A DNA stretch of 64,000 nucleotides, taken from positions 1 to 64,000 of the forward strand of contig NZ_JAAWUO010000013.1 in assembly GCF_013304825.1 (NCBI RefSeq). The letters run 5' to 3'. The position numbers and the translations under genes are program-made. The notes below the pieces were generated by a model. That model searched no databases, had not been told where the DNA came from, and saw only the letters and a program-made list of their open reading frames with translations. Below, one piece after another: positions 44,754-51,912 of the stretch. The stretch is from Blautia schinkii (lineage in GTDB: Bacteria; Bacillota; Clostridia; Lachnospirales; Lachnospiraceae). The first letter of the stretch is position 1, and each line of letters starts with the position of its first letter.

Positions 44754-44911
44754 TTTTCCATTTTGAAGTTCCAGATTGATACCTCAAAACGATTTCTTTA
44801 AATCTCCAAAATCTATGTTCTTATTTTACCCCAACTCTTTCATTCTGCCTACTGCTATTTCATGTTCACATATAATAATGAGGTCGCAATCCACGACCTT
44901 ATCACCTTCAT

Positions 44912-45259
44912 TTAAACATAAATTAATTTCCTGAGAATAATCTCTTTCGCAATTGCTCTGTGCTGATTAGCAGCTCTTACCCATGCCATTTGATCTGCTT
45001 CTTTATCCGGCAGTGGTTCTTTTTCTTCCAACTGTTTCAGAATTACCTCTTCCCGTTCTCTGACTGCCTTATCTACTTCCAGAAGATGCTCTCCAATGGT
45101 GTCCTGCAGAAGCATCACCTGATAAGTTTAATTTCGATGGTTCTTCAGATAATCTCTGCGAAGAAAACCATACCTGCCAAGTTGCTCCATCTGCTCACCG
45201 GATTTATAGGTGAGATTCGGGATTAGATATCCATTTACATTCGTATACGTTATATAAAT
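44912..45259 (-). pseudogene. tnpV: tnpV-like gene broken by an in-frame stop
   Basis: A minus-strand frame reads NVNGYLIPNLTYK, LGRYGFLRRDYLKNHRN, then TAA, and continues in the same frame as TYQVMLLQDTIGEHLLEVD through DQMAWVRAANQHRAIAKE to KLIYV. This is the layout of TnpV, a protein of Tn4451-type mobilisable elements. The stop divides it into about 40 and 70 residues, with no good start visible upstream. It marks a past transposon. Confidence 0.7.
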
Positions 45260-45328
45260 AGGACATTCGCAATCCGCTTTCGCTACTTACTCATGAACGC
45301 AGTTGCTTCGCTGCCTGCGTTCATTTTA

Positions 45329-45510
45329 TTAGCACTCTCCATTTCTCATCATTTTTTGACCACAAATTTACGACATTTACGACAAATCTGACACTGCTTT
45401 ACAATACCAGACAAAATGACTGATGCCCCGGAAAGCCTGTAAAACAGGCACTTCCGGGATACACAAGACAGGACAAAAATCGACTTCCATTATCAAGAGG
45501 TGAGTGCTAA
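45329..45510. repeat. Split CIRCE-like duplicate
   Basis: TTAGCACTC (45329-45337) and ATCAAGAGGTGAGTGCTAA (45492-45510) together look like a CIRCE cut by about 155 bp. The right part repeats the spacer of the real CIRCE at 39811-39828 (17 of 18 bases). No gene follows it, so it is unlikely to act as an operator now. The interval also holds the TTGACCACA/TTACGACA motif (45357-45388) seen at 40037 and 40091. Confidence 0.55.
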
Positions 45511-45573
45511 TTTCACACTTTCTTCACATTTCACACATTTCACATTTTCACATTTTTCGTTCTCTGGCTACAC

Positions 45574-45995
45574 TTATAAATACTCTCCCAATGTCTGTCC
45601 AACACATTCATAAATTGTATCTATGATTTCTTCGCACTTACCCTTCTTCATACCTGCTGTAACTCCTACTGCCAGAAGTTCCTTTCTGCCTGGATTTCGC
45701 CCATTTCCATCAACGGTTGTTGTATGTTCTCCGTAATAGGTATTACTGTAAGTAAGATCATACGCCGGGCTCAGACGCCACTGGTCATTTAATTCATCAT
45801 ATAGATATGTGAAATTTTTTGAATGATCGTCCCGGTTATGTGCAGCCACATTAAAACACATTCGTCGAAACATGTTTTCCACATCTTCTCACATTCTTCG
45901 CCATATTGAAATGCAGCCTTATGATCAGCTGTCATAGCCAATGTTCCTACAAACTTTTCGTCATAACATACCTGCAATGTATTATCTTGTCTCAT
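45574..45995 (-). pseudogene. hipA: hipA remnant with internal deletion and frameshift
   Basis: The frame starts MRQDNTLQVCYDEKFVGTLAMTADHKAAFQYGEE, the first 34 residues of a HipA kinase. It then joins, out of frame, the kinase C-terminus NMFRRMCFNVAAHNRDDHSKNFTY, WRLSPAYDLTYS and so on. HipA is normally about 400 residues and nearly 250 are missing, including most of the ATP-binding part, so it cannot act as a toxin. Its start overlaps the stop of a hipB remnant. Confidence 0.8.
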
Positions 45996-46140
45996 TTATG
46001 ACCTCCTGAATATCTTTATAAGGTACCTGTGTAAAAAGATTTCTGAGTTCATCTGCTATGTCCAGTGCCATAGCGATCTTTGTAAGTGATATCAGCGAAA
46101 TCTGCCCGGAACTTTCAAATCTTTTGATCGATCCATTTTT
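45982..46140 (-). pseudogene. hipB: hipB remnant (C-terminal half of XRE-type antitoxin)
   Basis: Minus-strand frame GSIKRFESSGQISLISLTKI, then AMALDIADELRNLF and a stop that overlaps the hipA start. This is the second half of an XRE helix-turn-helix antitoxin. The first half is replaced by permease sequence, the join lying near 46125-46140. Confidence 0.7.
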
Positions 46141-46264
46141 CCGATACATATGTCTGAAGCGCCGAAGATAGAAGGACTCCCAGGATCAGAAATGGAACTG
46201 CCTGTAAAAACACTCCCATAAATACATAAATATAATAACTGCTTTCATAAAAGAGAGCCCACAT
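46115..46264 (-). pseudogene. Truncated permease (ArsP/DUF318-like N-terminus)
   Basis: About 45 residues, MWALFYESSYYIYVFMGV then FLQAVPFLILGVLLSSAL, resembling the first membrane helix of PF03773 permeases. It ends a few codons after entering the hipB sequence. It follows the YibE/F pair on the same strand by about 70 bases, so it was probably the third gene of that operon until the island arrived. Confidence 0.55.
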
Positions 46265-46334
46265 CTGCTGAATACAGGAAAGAACATCTGTATCGGGACC
46301 ACGGATTCCGTCTTCAGTGCAGTGGAGATATGCT

Positions 46335-47081
46335 TCATGAGATCTGTCTAATAATACATCTGATCGATACCGGAACTGTAATAAGGCAGGCTACCGCACC
46401 AGATAGCATGACTGCAACATCCTGGAATAGGAACTGGGAATTAAGAATGATCTCCAGGGTATATTGCTGTGTCTGAATGTATGAAAATAATAAAATAGTT
46501 CCTCCAAGATAGGCAAACAGCAGCGTATTTACCGTTGTACCGATAATTTCTTTTCCAACCTGATAGCCGGAAGCTGTAAGCTCTTTCGCTGTCAGACTGT
46601 TTTTATGAGTCCAGACTTCATATACAGAAGATGTTACAGATAATGCTGTATCGATAACAGCCCCAAGAGTACTGAAAACAGTTACAAATATTCCTACATG
46701 AAGCATATTAATATGAAGGTCCGTACTGTAATAATACATAAAATCGTCTTCCGAAATCTGCAGCTCATTTAACCCGTAACTTCCTGATCTCCATGTAATA
46801 ATATAAATCGGAATAAACAAAAGTAACATTACCAGCAGTGTAGCCAGAAAAGCCGCCCGCGTCTTTGGATTATTTCCGTTCTGATAAAACAGAGAAATAT
46901 AACAGACACCTGCACCTGCCACCAATATCAGGAGCAGTACAGGAAAACCGGCAGACATCAGCATAATTGAAAAAAACAAAATTACAATATTCCCCGCCAG
47001 TGTCATAATTGACATGGCTCCACGCTCTCCGCCAATCAAGATCACCAGAAAAATTAAAATCAATGTAAGAAAAATGATCAT
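46335..47081 (-). CDS. YibE/F family membrane protein, second copy
   Basis: A 248-residue protein of the YibE/F family (PF07907) with seven or so membrane helices. It shows FVTVFSTLGAVIDTALSVTSSVYEV near the middle and a short tail. It overlaps the upstream YibE/F gene by four bases. The function of the family is unknown; transport has been suggested. It lacks the long N-terminal extracytoplasmic part of its partner. Confidence 0.8.
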   Translation of the reverse strand: MIIFLTLILIFLVILIGGERGAMSIMTLAGNIVILFFSIMLMSAGFPVLLLILVAGAGVCYISLFYQNGNNPKTRAAFLATLLVMLLLFIPIYIITWRSGSYGLNELQISEDDFMYYYSTDLHINMLHVGIFVTVFSTLGAVIDTALSVTSSVYEVWTHKNSLTAKELTASGYQVGKEIIGTTVNTLLFAYLGGTILLFSYIQTQQYTLEIILNSQFLFQDVAVMLSGAVACLITVPVSIRCIIRQIS

Positions 47082-48187
47082 TCTCTGACACCCCTTTTCC
47101 GTGATGGTATTTTCATAATCGCTGAAGCAATAAAAACAGATACCGGTATTGCCAGTACAATTCCAATACTTTCTATCAGAAAACGACAGATATCATATGG
47201 AATGTGGTATCTCACGATCGTTATAAAGCTTATATCATTATTCATCTTAAGTATGAACATGGGAATCATGCCGCTTGCCAGAACAAACAGCAGTACATTT
47301 ATCATGGTTCCCATAATATCATATCCGATTTCACGACCGGAATGTATCAGTCTTTTCAGAGAAACCGATGGATTTTTCCGCACGATCTCTCCTACTGCTG
47401 CGCTGATCGTCACCGTCACATCCATAATTGCACCAAGTCCTGTCAGCATAATATCTGCCCAGAATATATCTGCTGAATTGCCTGTACTTCCAAGGTATTC
47501 CAGATTGGAATAATCCAGATCTCCGTACATATAAATAGAAAATTCAAACAATGCCATGATCAGAAACAGAACACACAGTGTTGAAAGAACTGAGGAAAAT
47601 GTTTTTCTGTGAATTCCATTTAAGCAGATCAATGTAGTCAGTGAAAAAAGAACTGCGATGACATTACAGATATTTAAAATATTTTTCCCTTCTGTAAAAG
47701 CCTGAAATCCATACGCAAATATGACTGTATTCAGTATCAGTGATATGATCGTGTAAAATCCCTGCTTTCCTGTAATGCAGATCAGAAGAAAAAATAATCC
47801 TCCTGCCAGTAATGCCAGATACCCATCCCTTTTTACAGAACGTATCGTTTTTCCGGGGCTTTCCTTTGAACCGCTTAAAAGAACGGTGTCTCCTTTATGA
47901 TATTTCTTGGTCTGAACCTGAGAAGATGTATATTCATTAGAGACCGTTATTTTTTCCCCTTTATGCGGACCGTTTAATATCCGTGCCGTAATATTCTGAG
48001 TATAATAATATTCTTTTGAGCCCCTGGTTCCTTCTCTGCTCAGAGTCTGTTTTTCTGTTACGGAACATATTTTTGCCAGCGGTGTATGATAAAATCGGGA
48101 ATTACAGCAGGTAAACAGAACAAAAATAATATATATACCGGCTAAAAGATATTTTTTGTGAAATATGCAGGATTTCATTAACTTCAT
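47078..48187 (-). CDS. YibE/F family membrane protein with extracytoplasmic N-terminal domain
   Basis: A 369-residue protein. A first membrane anchor (YLLAGIYIIFVLFTCC) is followed by about 100 soluble residues holding ITARILNGPHKGEKITVSN, then seven or so helices with MLTGLGAIMDVTVTISAAVGEIV, the YibE/F signature. It is paired with a shorter paralog immediately downstream. Such pairs are frequent in clostridia. The role is not established. Confidence 0.8.
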   Translation of the reverse strand: MKLMKSCIFHKKYLLAGIYIIFVLFTCCNSRFYHTPLAKICSVTEKQTLSREGTRGSKEYYYTQNITARILNGPHKGEKITVSNEYTSSQVQTKKYHKGDTVLLSGSKESPGKTIRSVKRDGYLALLAGGLFFLLICITGKQGFYTIISLILNTVIFAYGFQAFTEGKNILNICNVIAVLFSLTTLICLNGIHRKTFSSVLSTLCVLFLIMALFEFSIYMYGDLDYSNLEYLGSTGNSADIFWADIMLTGLGAIMDVTVTISAAVGEIVRKNPSVSLKRLIHSGREIGYDIMGTMINVLLFVLASGMIPMFILKMNNDISFITIVRYHIPYDICRFLIESIGIVLAIPVSVFIASAIMKIPSRKRGVRE

Positions 48188-48287
48188 TCCCCCTGTAGAA
48201 ATATTGCAATTGTAAACGCACTGACCGATTGCTTTTTATCGAAGTAACATTGTACGCTTTTTGAAAGTATCGGTCAATATAAGGTAT

Positions 48288-48338
48288 ACAAAAAAACAGC
48301 AGCAGAACCGTTTTCACAGTTCTGCTGCCCCCATAATT
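48288..48338 (-). terminator. Terminator after the PTS operon
   Basis: On the minus strand GGGCAGCAGAAC pairs with GTTCTGCTGCTG around TGTGAAAACG, followed by TTTTTTT. It lies 30-80 bases past the nagE stop. Confidence 0.85.
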
Positions 48339-48370
48339 ATTTTAACAAATACCTGACTCCAAAAAAGCCA

Positions 48371-49843
48371 TTATTTACAAAGCTCAGAAAATGCATCTGC
48401 AACAAACTGAACCTTGGTTCCGATAATAACCTGTACAGAAGTTTTTCCAGGTTTGATCACGCCTGCAACACCTGCAGATTTGATCACTTTATCATTTACA
48501 GCTGTAATATCCTTAACCTCAAGTCTCAGTCTTGTGATGCAGTTATCGATACTTGTGATGTTCTCTTTTCCGCCACAGCCTTCAAGGATTTTTGCGGCAA
48601 TAGCAGTATAATCATCATTTGCAAGCTCGATATTCTTCTCTGCCTCAAGATCGTCATCGTCTTCTCTTCCCGGAGTCTTCAGATCAAATTTCTTGATGGC
48701 AAAAAGGAATACAACATAGAATACGATGAATGCTGCAATTCCAAGAGGAAGGATGAGCCATGTCTTCTGTGCTGCCGGAAGTGAGGATGAGAAAAGTAAA
48801 TCCATCGCACCGGCTGAGAAGCTGAAGCCTGCACGGAAGCCAAGAGCAACTGTGATCATGGTAAAGATACCGTAAAGTAATGCATAGATCACATAGAGGC
48901 CAGGAGCAAGGAACATAAATCCAAACTCGAACGGCTCAGTTACACCACAGATAAATGCACAGATTGCTGCAGATGCAACAAGACCGATCGCGATTTTTTT
49001 CTTTGCAGGTTTCGCACATTTAACCATTGCAAGTGCTGCACCAGGAATACCAAACATCATACATGGGAAGAATCCGGACATGTACATTCCAAGGCTCCAG
49101 GATACATCTGCAGAGGTTTCACCTGCCCAGAAGCGCTGAAGATCACCAAGTCCAATGGTATCAAACCAGAATACATTGTTCAGTGCGTGATGTAATCCGG
49201 TAGGGATCAGCAGACGGTTCAGGAATGCATAGATACCTGCACCAACAACATCCATACCTGCAACCGCTTTTCCTAATGCTACAAGTGCGCTGAAAAGTAA
49301 TGGCCATACAAACAGTAATACAACAGATACGATAATGGAAACCACTCCTGCGATGATCGCTACGCAACGCTTGCCGCTGAAGAATGACAGCCAGTCAGGA
49401 AGCTTGGTGCTCTTGAATTTGTTATAGCATGTAGATCCGATGATACCGGCAAGGATTCCGATAAAAGGATTCGCAATTTTGTCAAATGCAAGAGTTTTTG
49501 TTGCACTGTCAGCGATTGATGGAATGATGGTTGTAACAAATCCTGTAGAAAGAAGTGTTGTGAGCATCAGCCAGGATGCAAGTGCAGCAATTCCGCCGGT
49601 TCCGTCATTCTTTTCTGACATACCGACACCAACACCGATAGCAAAAAGGATCGCCATGTTGTCGATCAGCGCTCCGCCTGCCTTAACCAAAAACAGACCG
49701 ATCAGATTGGCTGCGCCGTGAATGTCTCCACCCTGCATGGTTGCCGGACATAACCTGTATCCGATACCCATGAGGATACCACAGATTGGCAGTACTGCCA
49801 CTGGAAGCATTAACGCTTTTCCCAGTTTTTGAAGAAATTTCAT
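48371..49843 (-). CDS. nagE: PTS system EIICB component, N-acetylglucosamine type
   Basis: About 490 residues, starting at MKFLQKLGKALM after GGGAGGGGAAATAT. The EIIC part has NRLLIPTGLHHALNNVFWFD and a DLQRFWAG segment close to the NagE pattern, GVTEPFEFGFMFLAP, and GFSFSAGAMD. After LKTPGRED comes EIIB with SIDNCITRLRLEV, the phosphorylated Cys. It transports and phosphorylates a sugar. GlcNAc is favoured over glucose by these segments but not proven. EIIA is the separate gene upstream. Confidence 0.85.
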   Translation of the reverse strand: MKFLQKLGKALMLPVAVLPICGILMGIGYRLCPATMQGGDIHGAANLIGLFLVKAGGALIDNMAILFAIGVGVGMSEKNDGTGGIAALASWLMLTTLLSTGFVTTIIPSIADSATKTLAFDKIANPFIGILAGIIGSTCYNKFKSTKLPDWLSFFSGKRCVAIIAGVVSIIVSVVLLFVWPLLFSALVALGKAVAGMDVVGAGIYAFLNRLLIPTGLHHALNNVFWFDTIGLGDLQRFWAGETSADVSWSLGMYMSGFFPCMMFGIPGAALAMVKCAKPAKKKIAIGLVASAAICAFICGVTEPFEFGFMFLAPGLYVIYALLYGIFTMITVALGFRAGFSFSAGAMDLLFSSSLPAAQKTWLILPLGIAAFIVFYVVFLFAIKKFDLKTPGREDDDDLEAEKNIELANDDYTAIAAKILEGCGGKENITSIDNCITRLRLEVKDITAVNDKVIKSAGVAGVIKPGKTSVQVIIGTKVQFVADAFSELCK

Positions 49844-49867
49844 ATATTTCCCCTCCCTTAAAATAAA

Positions 49868-49940
49868 TATATTTGACCGGATCACTCCGGTTATAACACC
49901 CCGAAAATTACTACTATCTCCGGGCTGTTATAAGCCTGTC
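49868..49940 (-). promoter_or_regulatory. Hairpins in the crr-nagE gap
   Basis: Two inverted repeats on the minus strand: TTATAACAGCCCG with CGGGGTGTTATAA, and ACCGGA-GTGA-TCCGGT. They fill the 110-base space between crr and nagE. They could set the relative levels of the two proteins. There is no U-tract. Confidence 0.5.
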
Positions 49941-49956
49941 AGCTGCATGAAGATGA

Positions 49957-50436
49957 TCATGAAAGCTTGAGGACGGCTTCATCCGCCGAAACATCCCCCT
50001 CCTTCTGGAGGCTTATCTTTCCGTAATCATCTGTGTTGCAGATCAGAACCGGGATAATTGTATTTAAACCGGCTTTCTCGATTTTGTCCAGATCAGCCTC
50101 TATCAGAAGATCACCCTTTTTAACCTTGTCACCTGCTGCAACGTGCGCTTTAAAGGGTTCACCCTTAAGTGTGACTGTATCCAGTCCGATATGTATCAGT
50201 ATTTCCGCTCCCTGAGTGCTTGTCAGCGTAACTGCATGAAGAGTATCAAATACCATTGCCACCTCACCGTCTGCCGGAGCATATATCCTGCCCTCTGCCG
50301 GGATCACGGCAAAACCGTCACCCAGTACCTTATCTGCAAAGACCGGGTCCGGAACCTCTGCAAGGGGAACCACTCTTCCTCTGCAGGGTGCATAAATTAA
50401 ATTTCCTTTATCTTTTCCTTTAAAAAATTTCAACAT
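49957..50436 (-). CDS. crr: PTS system glucose-type EIIA component
   Basis: A 159-residue EIIA-Glc fold protein. It has YAPCRGRVVPLAEVPDPVFAD, then GEVAMVFDTLHAVTLTS, and ILIHIGLDTV with the phosphorylated His, then KKGDLLIEADL. It passes phosphate from HPr to the EIIB of the next gene. The start follows GGGAGGGAGATATT. The upstream gap 50437-50786 is AT-rich. It should hold the operon promoter, but I could not choose one and no ribonucleic antiterminator was recognised. Confidence 0.9.
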   Translation of the reverse strand: MLKFFKGKDKGNLIYAPCRGRVVPLAEVPDPVFADKVLGDGFAVIPAEGRIYAPADGEVAMVFDTLHAVTLTSTQGAEILIHIGLDTVTLKGEPFKAHVAAGDKVKKGDLLIEADLDKIEKAGLNTIIPVLICNTDDYGKISLQKEGDVSADEAVLKLS

Positions 50437-50786
50437 AATATCTCCCTCCCGTTATTTCCCCGCTGCTTCCTGTATTGATATACCCGATGTTGTTTTGTAA
50501 ATATATCTATATATTTTTTATCAATAGTGGATTTATATTATATATTTCGCATAATTTTTATATTTGGTTTTTTGAGCATGTGTATATATTAACCATTATT
50601 TTTGGTTTTGTCCACATTTTTATTGTCATTTTTCAAAAAAATTTAGCTTTCGCACATTAATGTGGTATCTTATGCAAGAATATTCTGTATATTTCAGCTG
50701 TTCTTTTTTACTCATCTCATCTGCCCACGTATCCTGTTCGTTCATCACTTCCATATTTCAATATGTTTTTCGCAGCCTCTTAACGC

Positions 50787-50852
50787 AAATAAAACTATCC
50801 TGCCAGGTACAAAGCTTCTCAACTTTGCAATTTGTTCAGGATAGTTTTATTT
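50787..50852. terminator. Terminator after the isochorismatase-family gene
   Basis: AAATAAAACTATCCTG pairs perfectly with CAGGATAGTTTTATTT around a 34-base loop, with T-runs beyond. It is usable in either direction. Confidence 0.7.
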
Positions 50853-50887
50853 TTTGAAAAAATATTTATTTTTCGTCAGATATATTT

Positions 50888-51409
50888 TTATCTGATAATC
50901 TTAATCTGGCACGCTTCCATGGCTTTCAGTGCATTCTCATGACTCTCCGGTGTTACGCCTGCGCAGCATGTGGCATCAACACAGATCGGGACTTCCGGAA
51001 GGGATGCCTTGATCAGAAGAGCATTGGAGATCACACAGATATCTGTGCAAAGTCCCACGAGAGTAATACTTCCAATTCCTTCATCTTCATCGATCATAGT
51101 CAATTCCCCGGCAAGATCTGTGGAGCCGAAGGTTTCTTTATCAACAGGAGCTGTCTTCCTGAGAACATCCAGTTCTTTCCGGATCTGCCAGCCTTCTGTG
51201 TCACGGATACAGTGCTTAACCGGAAGATTTTTCCCCTCCTGGGTTTCCAGATAATACGTTTCATGGGTATCCCTTGTAAAAAATACTTCTCCGTCAAAAT
51301 TTCGGATTTTCTCCTCCACCTTTGGCACAATGGCAACAGCCTCTTTTGTGCCAAGTGCTCCGTCAATAAAGTCATTTTGCATGTCTACTACGATAAGAAT
51401 ATTTTTCAT
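50888..51409 (-). CDS. Isochorismatase-family cysteine hydrolase, nicotinamidase-like
   Basis: A 173-residue protein. The expected triad is seen: Asp in VVDMQNDFI, Lys in PVDKETFGS, and Cys in LVGLCTDICVISNA. NDFIDGALG and TRDTHE fit nicotinamidase (PncA). The likely reaction is nicotinamide to nicotinate in NAD salvage; other isochorismatase-family amidases are possible. It stands alone between a terminator and an Rpn remnant. Confidence 0.85.
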   Translation of the reverse strand: MKNILIVVDMQNDFIDGALGTKEAVAIVPKVEEKIRNFDGEVFFTRDTHETYYLETQEGKNLPVKHCIRDTEGWQIRKELDVLRKTAPVDKETFGSTDLAGELTMIDEDEGIGSITLVGLCTDICVISNALLIKASLPEVPICVDATCCAGVTPESHENALKAMEACQIKIIR

Positions 51410-51434
51410 TTCCTGTCACCTCTGTTTTTATCAT

Positions 51435-51869
51435 TTATTTCCGCTCTGCAAGTTTTCGTTTTAATTCCTGTATTTCTTTTTCTTTCTCTACAAGTTGTTC
51501 TTTCTGGTTGTCGATCAGTTCCTTCTGACTATCAATCTGCTCCTGCATCTGATCCACCATATACTTCACTGTGTTCCGATCGAGAATCTTTAATTCTTCT
51601 GAATACATTTCCATCATTCCTTCCACATTCCGGCATATATTATATATGTGCTCGTACATGGCTCTAAACTCCGGATACCTCTCAATTAGTTCTACGATCA
51701 CTTCCGATGAATCCATACTTAAAAATGTCGGCCATGCATCCAGTTTATCTATGATACCTTTATTGTGCATACTCTCACGGAAGATGTCAAGTGGAAGGAA
51801 TATATATTTCGATAACCTGAAAGATCTTTCCTTCGTTGTGTCTATTTTCAGTTTTTCGTGGTATACTGA
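51435..51869 (-). pseudogene. Rpn-family nuclease remnant (C-terminal part)
   Basis: The open frame reads from about 51869: TKERSFRLSKYIFLPLDIFRES, then MHNKGIIDKLDAWPTFLSMD and ELIERYPEFRAMYEHIYNI, ending in a coiled coil of Lys/Glu/Gln (QMQEQIDSQKELIDNQ). This is the second half of Rpn/PD-(D/E)XK transposase-like proteins. The nuclease N-terminus is missing and a stop lies upstream. A shorter protein from the ATG at 51770 (111 residues) might still be made. Confidence 0.6.
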
Positions 51870-51912
51870 TTATACCTGCAAATCAAAAACTACACAAAAG
51901 GAGTGACTACGT

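Noticed and set aside
50475-50857. Small frames in the gap before crr
   Set aside because: Low-complexity AT-rich translations without binding sites or recognisable content.
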